A DNA stretch of 64,000 nt, from assembly GCF_000002235.5 (NCBI RefSeq), contig NW_022145615.1:9118891-9182890 (forward strand), given 5' to 3'. The notes below the pieces were generated by a model, which was not told where the DNA came from, ran no database searches, and saw only the letters and a program-made list of their open reading frames with translations. This document shows positions 48,701 through 57,082 of the stretch, piece after piece (within the stretch, counting starts at the first letter, position 1; the number at the start of each line of letters is the position of its first letter). The stretch comes from Strongylocentrotus purpuratus (taxonomy: Eukaryota > Echinodermata > Echinoidea > Camarodonta > Strongylocentrotidae). The position numbers and the translations under genes were made by a program.

Positions 48701-49000
48701 ACTGCCTTCTATCTGCGACCTTCTCATCATGTTTGCATTGCACACGGTCACCGCCGGGAATGCCAGGTTGGGCCGTCCAACGATGTCGATCTTCGTCGAG
48801 TACGGCCATCGAAGGAAATCCTTGAGGATGACGTTTCCCTGAATGAGGAAGACAACTAAGAACGTGGTACAGATGCCCAGCCAGCATAGGCGATAGATGA
48901 TGTTCTTTTTATTGACGACGAACTGGAGGCCGTGGATGGTCGTCTCGTTACCAAAGTCGGTCACGGATTTTTTCACAGTATCCTTTTCTTCGGTATCCAT
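36581..49000 (-). CDS. DEG/ENaC family sodium channel, copy 1 (9 coding exons)
   Basis: Coding exons in order are 49000-47916, 47108-46996, 44487-44324, 43601-43391, 42848-42776, 41817-41760, 41431-41355, 37657-37582 and 36751-36581. All junctions have AG/GT and matching phase, giving 675 residues. The product is a predicted trimeric, amiloride-type cation channel subunit. Visible parts are the HG gating motif (residues 23-24), TM1 (about 36-58), FPAVTVCN (81-88), a Ser-rich insertion (132-260), the Cys-rich extracellular domain (YGNCFTFN, CKKICYQ, CKCVDD, CSCPPPC) and TM2 with a GMS selectivity filter. Ligand and exact subfamily are not clear. It is longer than most relatives because of the Ser-rich insert. 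The start is the Met followed by DTEEKD, matching copy 2. A related gene lies upstream head-to-tail. Confidence 0.93.
37300..37400 (+). repeat. (GAT)n/(AAT)n microsatellite
   Basis: ATGATGATG and AATAATAAT triplets lie in intron 8 of channel copy 1. A shorter GAT run is at 36,783-36,815. Confidence 0.85.
37582..37657 (-). CDS. Channel copy 1, exon 8
   Basis: Encodes KNLIRLKIFYEDLNYEVVEM then VPVYT, the beta strands that lead to TM2. Phase: one base in, phase 0 out. The donor is GTGAGT. Confidence 0.92.
38047..38098 (+). repeat. (GT)n microsatellite, left half
   Basis: GTGTGTGTGCGCGCGTGTGT abuts the 5' edge of the LINE. The same kind of tract resumes at 41,305-41,339 right after the LINE poly-A. 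Confidence 0.9.
38099..41304 (+). mobile_element. L1/Tx1-like LINE, 5'-truncated, decayed
   Basis: The reverse transcriptase region is readable: the linker (RSRAAWYEDGENNTQYF), KNYRPITLLN, VDFEKAFDS (motif A), RGVRQGDPLSPYLF (motif B) and VLYADD (motif C). It continues into a C-terminal zone with GGLRMINF near 39,615 and onward to about 40,790, then a 3' UTR and poly-A at 41,293-41,304. The endonuclease domain is absent. At least four lesions break it: frameshifts near 38,445, 39,393 (A-run) and 39,700, and a TAA at 38,923. It lies antisense in intron 7 of channel copy 1, 50 bp from the exon 7 donor. Confidence 0.93.
38115..40790 (+). pseudogene. LINE ORF2 relic (reverse transcriptase)
   Basis: Reading passes through three frames. 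Positions 38,115-38,445 hold the linker. Positions 38,445-38,922 hold RT fingers and palm motif A, and 38,926-39,390 hold palm motifs B and C. Positions 39,400-39,700 and 39,700-40,790 hold the thumb and C-terminal region, with CSFCKQEIETYKYLF (Cys/Cys) near 40,420. In-frame stops and shifts show it is not functional. A highly AT-rich codon choice distinguishes it from the host exons. Confidence 0.9.
41355..41431 (-). CDS. Channel copy 1, exon 7
   Basis: Encodes EHLLRRLNGSANENLIRVLQ then SNELS, plus two bases. The donor is GTTAGT at 41,354. The exon is intact although a LINE lies 50 bp into the following intron. Confidence 0.9.
41760..41817 (-). CDS. Channel copy 1, exon 6
   Basis: Encodes EFKYVRTPSSSLWPSERYE. 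The WPS..YE segment is common to DEG/ENaC palm regions. One base in, phase 0 out; donor GTAAGA. Confidence 0.9.
42209..42715 (+). mobile_element. TTAA-flanked element, family 6
   Basis: Ends AGTTACTCGGTAACATTGTT and inverted AGAGACTTGGTAACATTGTT, with TTAA at 42,205-42,208 and 42,716-42,719. It is the intact counterpart of 34,381-35,260, and lies in intron 5 of channel copy 1. Confidence 0.88.
42776..42848 (-). CDS. Channel copy 1, exon 5
   Basis: Encodes ICRKFVEDLFLDDKLPCSC then PPPC, part of the conserved Cys-rich thumb. The donor is GTGAGT. Confidence 0.92.
43391..43601 (-). CDS. Channel copy 1, exon 4
   Basis: Seventy codons starting EYIKRLGGYYTNCT, then ACKKICYQLHLSQLCKCVDD and ending TKCDVLNMTH. 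Holds the disulfide-rich core of the extracellular domain. The acceptor CCTCAG and donor GTAAGT are strong. Confidence 0.95.
43745..43895 (+). repeat. (GTT)n and (ATT)n microsatellites
   Basis: GTTGTTGTTGCTGTT, then AATAATAATATTATTATT, lie in intron 3 of channel copy 1. Confidence 0.85.
44324..44487 (-). CDS. Channel copy 1, exon 3
   Basis: Encodes LTLFVEQPEYLGVLS, GAKVTIHHPNEYPFPED and GTGQETSIGIRQ. The 164-bp length keeps frame with exon 4; copy 2 has 163. The donor is GTATTT. Confidence 0.94.
44596..44673 (+). mobile_element. LINE reverse-transcriptase fragment (motif B)
   Basis: One frame reads VKCGVPQGSVFGSLLFCTCL, matching the G-V-P-Q-G-S-x-x-G-x-L-L-F motif B of CR1/jockey-type reverse transcriptases. 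Nothing else of the element is readable around it. It lies in intron 2 of channel copy 1, antisense. Confidence 0.75.
44871..44925 (-). pseudogene. Partial duplicate of channel exon 3 end
   Basis: The minus strand carries a diverged copy of the last 30 or so bases of exon 3 (44,324-44,487, encoding SIGIRQ) and the start of its intron, including CTCCAGTTTAA on the plus strand. The donor GT has changed to TTAT-type sequence, so it should not splice. Identity is roughly 80 percent by eye over 50 bp. Confidence 0.75.
44988..45104. mobile_element. MITE with 19-bp inverted tips
   Basis: TAGGGACTTTTAGATTCGC at the left and its exact inverse at the right enclose an 80-bp body. The flanks are AT-rich and the target duplication is unclear. 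Confidence 0.75.
45431..45661 (-). mobile_element. LINE ORF2 C-terminal fragment
   Basis: The minus strand has an open frame through a typical LINE C-terminus: ISRRDHTLKLSVPEAT, then YKYSFYPRTIRIWNQLP and FTAVTAPTVAAFQ, ending at TAA (45,431-45,433). The R-x-D...S-F-x-P-R-T-I-x-x-W-N-x-L-P pattern is characteristic of CR1/L2/jockey-type elements. The 5' part is missing. It lies in intron 2 of channel copy 1, in sense with the channel. Confidence 0.85.
45813..45985. mobile_element. Possible inverted-repeat element
   Basis: GTGTCTACACACACAAAATTC near the left is imperfectly mirrored by GTGTCCACGCACAACAAG on the inverted right side, with ATACGATGATTCT words inside. The limits are approximate. 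Confidence 0.5.
46202..46695 (+). mobile_element. TTAA-flanked MITE, family 2
   Basis: Inverted tips AGGTAATACAAAGTTTTGG / AGGTATTACAAAATTTTGG, TTAA at 46,198-46,201 and 46,696-46,699. Same orientation as 4,189-4,690. It lies in intron 2 of channel copy 1. Confidence 0.92.
46996..47108 (-). CDS. Channel copy 1, exon 2
   Basis: Encodes RDFHVWQNRHYGNCFTFN, then TELSPDNKNILTGKTGGLN. YGNCFTFN is a conserved DEG/ENaC signature. The length of 113 bp equals copy 2. Confidence 0.95.
47916..49000 (-). CDS. Channel copy 1, exon 1 (N-terminus, TM1, Ser-rich loop)
   Basis: Encodes residues 1-361, starting at the Met at 49,000. It holds the HG motif, TM1, FPAVTVCNANMMRRSQ, an acidic/aromatic stretch (DYDYSWWFSS), the Ser-rich insert and YGHQLEDFIVQCTFD. 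The donor GTTAGT starts at 47,915. The acceptor GGCAG at 49,049-49,051, with a CT-rich tract behind it, suggests that the exon begins at 49,048 with a short leader and that a non-coding exon lies upstream. Confidence 0.93.
48235..48510 (-). repeat. In-frame 90-bp coding repeat (Ser-rich)
   Basis: Three units of 30 residues, each beginning SDGQSSSS and carrying PSSSEE and SSGESSG words, are spaced exactly 90 bp apart (ACTGGAAGA at 48,311, 48,401 and 48,491 on the plus strand). It accounts for most of the 130-residue size difference from copy 2 in this loop. Confidence 0.92.
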
Positions 49001-49017
49001 TATGTTCGTATTATTTT

Positions 49018-49041
49018 TCAACTGTTCTTGCCATTGGTCAT
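49018..49041 (-). promoter_or_regulatory. Upstream ORF in the copy 1 leader
   Basis: If the exon starts at 49,048, the 48-base leader contains an ATG at 49,041 opening a 7-codon frame that ends in TGA at 49,018-49,020. A second short ATG frame overlaps it. Both stop before the main start at 49,000 or run out of frame near it, so they could dampen translation. This depends on the inferred exon start. Confidence 0.35.
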
Positions 49042-49309
49042 GTAGCAACTGCCAGCACAGCAGAGGGAGGGAGGGAGGGGAAGGAAGAGAAAGAGAGAGA
49101 AAACGAATAAGAATGGCGGTAAATCCTCCACTGGTAGTTTCAGGACAATTTCGATATTGCCCTGTGTGTCAAAGATTTTAGAATGAGTTGTACAACACCA
49201 GTTACTAGTTAGAATACTTGCATAAAAATGACATTTCATGTAGAGAACAAGCATTCGACAACATCTACCCTAAAGGTCACAGATGATTGACTTCAGCACA
49301 TACTATTCT

Positions 49310-50230
49310 AAATACACAGGTACTTTATTTGTCGACCTGCGGAAAGCATTCGACACTGTCGACCATCAAATTCTTATGAAGAAAATGCATAACATCGGTA
49401 TCAAAATTATGTCTAGTGACTGGTTCCATATCTATTTAAGTGGAAGAACGTGTAAAACCCTTGCAAATCATGCTCTTTCATCTTCATATAGTGCGGGCAG
49501 GGTCCCGCAAGGGTTGCTTTTAGGGCCCCTCTTATTTATTATGTACGTTAACGATCTTGCCAAATATAATTATTAAATCAAGCGGTCTAAAATTATATGC
49601 AGACGACAAAGTGATACATGTATAATATTCCGTTACCTCAGTACGCAAAATTGAGTCAACTCTGAACAGTGAGCTACTTCTTTTACACCAGTGGATGAAG
49701 GAAAATAAACTAGGTGTTACTTATGAAAAACAGTTTGTATGTTAATGGGTAGTCGTCACATGCTGTCAAAAGAAATGAACTTAATATTACCCTCTGTAAG
49801 ACCAAAATTCAACAAGTGGAATATGTCAAGTACTTAGGTGTCATTTGTGATGAGCAAATTAAATGGAACATTCACACTGATAAGATGGTGAACAATAGGA
49901 CACATGGTAAGCTTTCTGGTAGATTAAGAAACACCTTGAATGAATCTATACTATAACTAGTATATAATGCAGTTATTCTTCCCCACTTCAACTACGGAGA
50001 TGTTGTACATTTATATGGTTTGACCTGTAAATATGTAAATGAAAGATTACAAAAGCTCCAAAATCGTGCTAGGCGTTTGATTCTACATATCAATCGTGAC
50101 TCTTGTATACTCAATTCAGAAAATTCACAATGCCCTTAACTGGGAATCGTTACACGACAGTAGAAATCAACATTTGCTAATTTATATGTTTAAATCGCTT
50201 AAAGAAATGATCCCTGTTTATAGAGTATAG
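49310..50230 (+). mobile_element. 5'-truncated CR1/jockey-like LINE relic
   Basis: It begins abruptly in the RT palm: LFVDLRKAFDTVDHQIL (motif A), GRVPQGLLLGPLLFIMYVND (motif B) and, after a frameshift near 49,575, LYADD (motif C). Downstream pieces YVKYLGVICD, LPHFNYGDVVHLYG and RLQKLQNRARRLIL match the usual LINE C-terminal order. Several stops and shifts make it inactive. It lies about 260 bp upstream of channel copy 1 exon 1, in opposite orientation, and may crowd its promoter. The 3' limit is uncertain. Confidence 0.9.
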
Positions 50231-50543
50231 AGGAGCTATGGTTTATACTAATCTCCTTGTTATTGTAAGAACTGTCTCAACTTGTAGTGGTTTTAAGCGT
50301 AAATTAACCAGGGAGAGTGTTTGTCCCACTCACATCACCAATCCAATCACCCAGACTACCTATTCCAGATTCGGGATATTGTATTCTCTGTATCGGGGGG
50401 GGGGGGGGTTCGCAGTCCTTTTATATAACAACCATTTTGTAGATTCTAAGCATTTGTAGGTGTGTGTTGTTCCTTCTTTATATCCATTAATTTAGTAACG
50501 AATTATACGTCATGTTTAATATTTACTGGACCCCGTGGAATAC

Positions 50544-50860
50544 CAGGGGGTGTTTCACAAAGATTCTCAGTCGAACTTAACTCTAAGTTGGACTTAAATA
50601 TTATGGAGAGCCATTTGTAGCCTTATAATGAAAAATATTCAAAAGCAAAAATTTAGATATTTTAGACTTTTCATCAATTCCACATCAAGAACATGAAATC
50701 TCCCATGATAATAGAAAATATGAATGATTTGAATCAACATTTTATGCCTTTTAAAATAACTTCTACAAAATGTTTTCAAGGGTGCTAATGGCTTTCCATA
50801 ATTATTGTCAAGTCAAGCTTAGAGATAAGTTCAACTTAGGATCTTTGTGAAACACCCCCC
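50544..50860 (+). mobile_element. Palindromic MITE (CACAAAGAT family), complete
   Basis: Ends CAGGGGGTGTTTCACAAAGA and inverted CAGGGGGGTGTTTCACAAAG are followed by long inverted arms (AAGTTGGACTTAA / AAGCTTGACTTG). It is the same family as 14,435-14,752. Confidence 0.9.
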
Positions 50861-51960
50861 TGTAAGCCTATGTCGTGCCTGGTACAGCTCAATATGTGCT
50901 TTCCAGCCGTTTCATTCATACTTATGTATATACTTGTACTGTATGTTTGTTTTTAATCAAACGGAAAATAAATACTACTACTTCTACTACTACTACTACT
51001 ACTACTACTACCCCTACAACTACTACTTGCCTGTTGGTGATCGTTTCTTCAACTTCGTCATTCAGCTTAGTTCGATCTGCTGCAGCTCACATGATACGTC
51101 AACAGTGACAAATTCAAATCTAGTTTCCCATTGCTTTTGCACGGGTTATGTAAAGTTTTACCTCCACAATATAATTGTAATCAGAACATAATGGTGGTCC
51201 ATCGCATGAAATGACGTGATTTTATGAAGAAGGTTAATAATAACGTATATACTCAAGAAAATATTGAAGAATAGTTTATACTATATAGTTTATTATTGTC
51301 GAAGAATAAAGCATATTTCGTACTCTGTTTTGCATTTCATTACTTTGATATGCAATGTCACACGTAACGAGTATAGGTGGACTTATTTTGTTTTATCTTG
51401 CGACGTTCATGTCCACTCCTAAACGAGTCCCATTATATATATGGCTAGTATTTACATTGGTAACTGGTAGTTACAACGATTTCTCTCCGATTGAAAACAA
51501 AGTTGAGAAAAAAAACCCCACAAAACTTCATGGATATGCGAAAATTTACGATCATGAATGGATATTATTTGCTGGATTTTATATACTCACCAAACAAGGC
51601 CAGACCAAAGTATTACTTTTCAGCTGTCTCCACAAAATATTCTCTCATGTTCTGTTGAAGTTTTGTAGAATGCCATTTTAATACACTTGAAATATCGCCA
51701 CACGGAAAAGTCTTGAAAAGAGGAGATAAGCGTTTTACACAGTTTGTGAGCTATTCCTTTCTGCATGGATTTATTTGTAAGCCTGTGTTCCGGACAGTTC
51801 TAATCCTACATTCTTGCATCACCTACAGAATGGTATCATGTTCCGATTGGATGCACATTCTGCATATTATTTGTGAGACGATTATTTACAAAGTCTGAGC
51901 TTTTTAAAGTTTTGTTGTATCCTAGATGTCCCATACACACCAACTTTAATTTCAACTGTA
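50861..51960. other. Intergenic, no gene seen
   Basis: Holds an (ACT)n microsatellite (50,978-51,025) and one half of an inverted pair of dispersed repeats (51,378-51,433). The open frames at 51,355-51,681 and 51,713-51,898 have no recognisable family or splice context. Confidence 0.6.
51378..51433 (+). repeat. Dispersed repeat B, copy 1
   Basis: Contains TTTTGTTTTATCTTGCGACG followed by TTCATGTCCACTCCTAAACGAG. The reverse complement occurs at 55,209-55,265 with few changes. Confidence 0.8.
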
Positions 51961-52248
51961 TGGCCCGAATTCACAAAGGATGTTTATCGACAAGCCTACA
52001 CAGTAAAAACGTTGCTTAAAAAAAGTGATGTTTACTTACAGTTGTACACTATTTTAAACAACAGTTGAGCAAATTGTAAACAATGTTGCTAGAAACGAAA
52101 GTAATTTTGTTAAACATTAACTGTTTAAAATTTAACATCTGCTATATTTACTATACGAGAGCTTTTAGACAGTGTTGTTTACATATGACGTCATGTGTCA
52201 CGTCGCGGCCATTAAAGTGCGCGTTGGCTAAAAGCTTTATTTTACATC

Positions 52249-52560
52249 ATGGCCGAACAAGCTACCGATGCACTTCTAAGTGACTGGGGATTCAATGGCT
52301 TAATTGAAATCACTTTTCTATTAACCAATTTGAAATGTTTAACTTATAGCGTAAGTTCACAGTTAAAATTTTCAGTATCCGTACGCAATTGTCAGAATAT
52401 AGGTAGACTTGAAATCCTCGTGTCATGCAGTGCGGCACTGATCGCGCACTCGGTTATAACGTGTGCTAACTTCCTTGCCATAGAGATTGCATGCATCCCT
52501 ATAATGCAGTTTATACGTGCGTGCATGCAAAATGGGCACTGTTTTGGCGCTAATTCATAA
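52249..52560 (+). CDS. Short ORF inside the TA-flanked transposon, possible captured exon
   Basis: The frame opens MAEQATDALLSDWGFNGLIE and then becomes uncharacteristic. The LL..WGF..LIE start resembles the first helix of SAM-type domains, which often stand at the N-terminus of such proteins. The region just before the ATG is CpG-bearing (CACGTCGCGGCC), as in host leaders. I do not recognise the whole. It could be a captured first exon of a host gene or chance; function unknown. Confidence 0.3.
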   Translation: MAEQATDALLSDWGFNGLIEITFLLTNLKCLTYSVSSQLKFSVSVRNCQNIGRLEILVSCSAALIAHSVITCANFLAIEIACIPIMQFIRACMQNGHCFGANS

Positions 52561-52682
52561 ATTGCAGAATTACCCTACCCTATTGTTACTCTTCATATAC
52601 CTATATAGAGACCCAGAAGTAGTGGTGCACTTATTCAGAGTATCAAACCCAAATTATACCCCATTATACAACCCTTTTGTGG

Positions 52683-52870
52683 TAAACAACCCCCGCTGAA
52701 CAGCAGCTCCTTTTTAAACAACTTTCTTTAAACAACCTAGTTGGTGTAAACAACCCCCACTGAACAACAGCTCCTTTTTAAACAACTTTCTTTTAACAAC
52801 CCAGTTGGTGTAAACAACCCCCACAAAAACAGCTCCTTTTAAACAACCGTCTTTAAACAACACCGGCTGT
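52683..52870 (+). repeat. 64-bp tandem repeat, about three units
   Basis: TAAACAACCCCC starts units at 52,683, 52,747 and 52,811, each containing CAGCTCCTTTTTAAACAACT. It lies inside the TA-flanked transposon. Confidence 0.9.
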
Positions 52871-53344
52871 TTAAATTGTGATTTTAAACAAGTTGTTCAA
52901 AATGTTGATCAACTAAGTGTTTAAACTTTAAACAACTCGAGAAGCTTAACATTTTAAACAACTCTCAGATCAGGTCACCCGTTAATCCGAGGTTGTTAAA
53001 ACAAATTTTAACTGTGTATCTTTTCGTGCGTCATAATTATGACGCGTTTTGACGCGTTTTTACAAACCATATTCGTTTATATCATACCCATCCAGCTCAT
53101 GATTTTTTTTCTTACCGCAAAACATTCACCCTCACTCGTGTTTATTCTGAATTTTGTAATTCCTAATGCTTCACCTTTTGCATGCATTCGGTGTATCTAT
53201 TTTTCCTGAATCTTCCATTCTCAGTCTCTCGATTATAACATTGATTCATCAAATTAAATATATATTTTGATAAAAACAGAAGTGAACGAGTGAAAAGGAG
53301 CGATGGAGGGAAAGGGAGAGATTGGGGTATATGGGGCGAGAAGG

Positions 53345-53710
53345 AGAGAGAGAGAGAGAGGGAGAGAGAGAAAGAGATAGAGAGAGAGAGATAGAGAGGG
53401 AAGAGAGGAGATTATAGGTACAGAGATGGAGGGTGTGGGATAGGAAGAGGGAGAGAGAAAGAGAGTGAGAGAGAGAGAGAGAGAGAGAGAAAAGAGGAGA
53501 TTATAGGTACAGTGATGGAGGGTGTGGGATAGGAAGAGGGAGAGAGAGAGAGAGAAAAGGGGAGAGACAGAGAGAGAAAGAGAGAGGAGAGGGAAGCGGG
53601 GACACAGAGAGGGAGGGGTGTGTGAGAGGGAGAGAGAGAGAGAGTGTGTGTGTGCGTGTGTGCGTGTGTGTGTGTGTGTGTGTGTGGGAGAGAGAGAGAG
53701 CAAATTATGT
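53345..53710 (+). repeat. (GA)n and (GT)n microsatellites
   Basis: GAGAGAGA with GGGA interruptions, including a duplicated GAGATTATAGGTACAG-TGATGG block (53,407 and 53,498), ends in GTGTGTGTG. Confidence 0.92.
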
Positions 53711-54716
53711 AGTTAGACTAAAACAATAATGTATCCTCATGACATATTAGCAAGAAAAAATAAAAATCCTCAATGCGTTGAATGATTGGCGATTCATGTT
53801 AGATTTGTGTTAATACAAAGAACCACACAATGTGAGTGATGGCAAAAATAAATCATAGTAGACTGTTAAGATTGGCATACATCACACTTATTTATTCATT
53901 CTGTCAAACACATACAGAATAATCGGGATAAAATATAAATAAATATTTGTTTCATGGTCGGAAAAGTTCAATCGCATACAAATTGCCCAGGAGAACAACC
54001 TCCACTCTCCAGAACGGAAGAAAGTGATCCGACATTCACTGAATCCCCTCAATCATAACAAAAGAATATTGGTCAACAAATCCTCAGTATTTGAAGAGAA
54101 ATGATGTCTTTAAAAAAAATGATTTCAATCTTTTTACCCACTGCACATGATGATTGAGAAAACCTTACGATATTGTTTTGCTATGCGAACCAATTCAATA
54201 TTCGGAAGACAAGAACGAAAACTCGGAAGAACCGGTTCTTCGAAATTTAATAGACTATCCAATTTCGGAAATGATCTCCACTAAAATGAGACTTGACTTT
54301 GGAGATGCTTATCCATGTAGACTTCATTAGCTGCACTACATGTTTTTCGAGGAGTTCAGTATCACCGATCTTCAACATTTTGAAAGGATGTAAAAGAGAC
54401 TTTTAAAAGAAACTGATCCTCCATTGACTCCCAACTATCGCGGAAGAAGTGTCTGATCAGTCTGATTTTTTTTCATAAAGAAGGGGTTGCAGAAAGTTGG
54501 CTTTTACCGGCTACACGGCACAGCGGGGTGGAAGGGAGATCTTCAAAATTTGAAATGGACGACAATGACGCCGATTTCCAAATCTCTTACCGACTGCATC
54601 CCAATGTTAATTGTCAATATTATAAGCAAAGGAAGAGGCTTTAGTCGGATCTGTCCGATCGCAGAAAAAGAGTCCGGTTAATCTGATCTTCGGCGAAGTG
54701 AAGAGACGTTGGTCCA
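53711..54716 (-). other. Probable 3' UTR and downstream flank of channel copy 2
   Basis: No coding signal. An AATAAA on the minus strand at 53,891-53,896 is the first clear polyadenylation signal after the copy 2 stop codon, about 820 bp away. The assignment as 3' UTR is inference. Confidence 0.4.
53891..53896 (-). terminator. Candidate polyadenylation signal AATAAA
   Basis: TTTATT on the plus strand reads AATAAA on the gene's strand, downstream of the stop at 54,717. Confidence 0.35.
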
Positions 54717-54878
54717 TCAGGTTTTGATTGGCAGAACACGTTCGCCGTTGAAGAAGAGCTTAGCGAAACCGATCCTACATATTCGGAGGAGGAGGGAGAG
54801 GACTTCGAAGACGCTGATGAAAGACATTCCGATGTACAATCCCATGAGACCGCCGACACTACCAAGAACACTGGGGAT
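54717..54878 (-). CDS. Channel copy 2, exon 9 (TM2 and C-terminus)
   Basis: Encodes IPSVLGSVGG, LMGLYIGMSF, ISVFEVLSLLLRICRIGF and a short tail ending RVLPIKT before TGA. It is nearly identical to copy 1 through the pore and diverges after TM2. Confidence 0.93.
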   Translation of the reverse strand: MPSVLGSVGGLMGLYIGMSFISVFEVLSLLLRICRIGFAKLFFNGERVLPIKT

Positions 54879-55941
54879 CTGAGGAGGTAAAGACAGACAG
54901 AAACAGAAGCTTGAGTTTATAGAGTGAACGTGAAATATCAATTATAAGCTTTTTCTTTGAATGTTCCCAGTCATCCAGGTAGAATATTAAATAGAACAAA
55001 ACATTAAGTGTCACGTGATACCTCTACAAGCCAATATGACGCTCGCTGACAAGTACCCTATTATATAACATTACAAATGTAATGTAATAACAAGTCTACT
55101 CGACTTCCTTTGTTTAGCTTGCCACGTTTCATGTTTCATCCAAGACGCTTCATCAGACCGACTGGTCTTTGGCGGCAATCTTTTTTTTTTTTTTTGAGGG
55201 GGGGGGGGGGCTCGTTTAGTAGTGGACATGAACGTCGCAAGATAAAACAAAGTAAGCCCAGTTGATATCTTTATAACACTTCATGTTATTAGCTTTCCAA
55301 TCCTCTTCATTGAAATTTAAAGGAATGGAATCGTAGCATAGTTATATTACGAGGATTGCTCTTGAGATGTCCTCATATTTCAAATAAGACTGTAATCCAA
55401 TGGCGACTCGAAAGATTATTTTTTAAATTGGACTCATTTTTAAGTCACGTGTGTGTGTGTGTGTGTTGTCCCACATACCAATTTCAGTGTGCAGTTAAAG
55501 ATGGGGTTTACAGATAACAAGTAAATTATAGATACCCCTTGTAAATCTGATGCCGCTTGCGTTTTTCGTTACTCAAGAATGAAAGATGGACTGGTCGAAC
55601 TAGGTCCTTTGTTGAATAGACACATAAGTCGGGACAAATCAATTTTTCACATACTCAGAAAATTGCAAAGCCTGGTAAGGGTATGAATAGTTTAGTTTGT
55701 CTACCCCTTCTCTCCTCCTTCATCCCATTCCACTGACTTCTTCTCACTATATATGCATTTTCATCCTATTTATAAAAACAATCTTTTTTATGGTACATTT
55801 TATAAGTACATTTCATAAGTGAAAACTTTTCTTTTTGTGTTTTTCTTGCTTCTCTTTCTCTGCACCCACACAGATTAAACTGATTGACGCCCTCTATGTC
55901 CAATTAACAAAAGTCTGGTTGATGAGGTCTTATATACTCAC
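54879..55941 (-). other. Channel copy 2 intron 8
   Basis: Contains dispersed repeat B copy 2 and a short (GT)n run at 55,450-55,466. Otherwise nothing recognisable. Confidence 0.7.
55209..55265 (-). repeat. Dispersed repeat B, copy 2
   Basis: This is the reverse complement of 51,378-51,433, next to a poly-T/poly-G run. Confidence 0.8.
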
Positions 55942-56017
55942 GGTGTAAACTGGAACCATTTCCACGAATTCGTAGTTTAGGTCCTCGTAAAAGATCTTTA
56001 CACGAATGAGATTCTTG
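55942..56017 (-). CDS. Channel copy 2, exon 8
   Basis: Encodes KNLIRVKIFYEDLNYEFVEM then VPVYT. Length 76 bp as in copy 1; donor GTGAGT. Confidence 0.93.
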
Positions 56018-56613
56018 CTGTATTTGAAAATGAAATAGATATGCGATTTTAATTTTGTATGTTATTAATATTGGGTCGAATCAGGTATTAATCCTCACTA
56101 CCAGGTCTCTCAGAGAGAACCTAAAGCCGTCGGCCGTCTGGTTGCTTACTTACAAGCATTTATGCTTTCTTAGCAGTCAGGTAAAAGAACCAACACAACC
56201 AACCATCAAATCACTGTTACTGATAAATGATAACATATTTTCACGAGATATACAATAAGTATTAAAATTGCCTTTCAGTGGATTTCTCGAAATTATATGC
56301 GATCGTGATCAACTGATTATGGGACTATTAGTATTCCAACTGAATGTGGGAGGATCCAAGATGAAATGAAAAAAAATATTCTGATAAAACGATATATGAT
56401 CATTTTATTGTATTTTTTTGGAAATCCTATATGGTTTTAATTAATTAATTTATTTATTAAAAACAAAAATGCATTTTACAATTCTTTATTAATCGTCAAT
56501 TTATTATGAATCTAACATAGGTCAAAGCAAGAAAGAACTATGTACACATATGTAATTGTACGCATTGTAACAATGTAGGTTTACGAGGGATTGAACCGGA
56601 AGGGTCCACTAAC

Positions 56614-56690
56614 CTGCTCAGTTCGCTGCTTGCTAATATTCGTACGGCATTACTATGCGAAGATGCGTTCAAACGGCGAAGAAGATGCTC
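56614..56690 (-). CDS. Channel copy 2, exon 7
   Basis: Encodes EHLLRRLNASSHSNAVRILA then SSELS. Length 77 bp as in copy 1; donor GTTAGT. Confidence 0.92.
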
Positions 56691-56931
56691 CTAACAAAAG
56701 AAGAAAATGATTAGAAAAATTAATGTACTTGTATTAATGAATGAACAAATTAAAAACTGAATAAATGCAATGTAGACAAAAACTAATTTGATAAATGACT
56801 TCTTCTACAACAAGGCGAAGCTGACAATGTTTAAACAAATATATCTTTGCCAGACCTTTACTGTAGGAAGGAAGTTTCAGACAGCTTAATCTTAAAGTAA
56901 GACCCTTCACATCGTAATGTAAGCATCTTAC

Positions 56932-56989
56932 CTCATACCGTTCTGAGGGCCACAGCAAGGAGGATGCCGTCTTAACATATTTGGTTTCC
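56932..56989 (-). CDS. Channel copy 2, exon 6
   Basis: Encodes ETKYVKTASSLLWPSERYE. Length 58 bp as in copy 1; donor GTAAG. Confidence 0.92.
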
Positions 56990-56999
56990 CTGGAAGAGA

Positions 57000-57055
57000 G
57001 GAAGAGGAAGAGAGGAAGAGAGAGGGAGAGAGGGAGGGAGAGAGAGAGAGAGAGG
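57000..57055 (+). repeat. (GA)n microsatellite
   Basis: GAGAGG units lie 10 bp from the exon 6 acceptor. On the gene's strand this is a CT-rich tract that doubles as the polypyrimidine signal. Confidence 0.9.
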
Positions 57056-57082
57056 GGAAAAATAAAATATACAGATCTATTA

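Larger units (their letters stand above)
51999..53016 (+). mobile_element. 1,018-bp TA-flanked transposon, nested
   Basis: Tips CACAGTAAAAA and inverted CACAGTTAAAA are flanked by TA (51,997-51,998 and 53,017-53,018). The uninterrupted site is known from the MITE at 35,524. The body has a CpG-bearing part, a short open frame and an array of GTTTAAACAAC-type words. No transposase is present. Confidence 0.82.
51961..53075 (+). mobile_element. CCGAATTCACAAAGG MITE interrupted by another element
   Basis: The left arm (GGCCCGAATTCACAAAGGA) runs to 51,998. The right part resumes at 53,017 with GCGTCATAATTATGACGCG, exactly as in the intact copy at 35,524-35,684. The far right tip is eroded. Confidence 0.82.

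Noticed and set aside
51355..51898. Open frames of 108 and 61 codons between the channel genes
   Set aside because: No recognisable domain, no splice context, and one overlaps a dispersed repeat.
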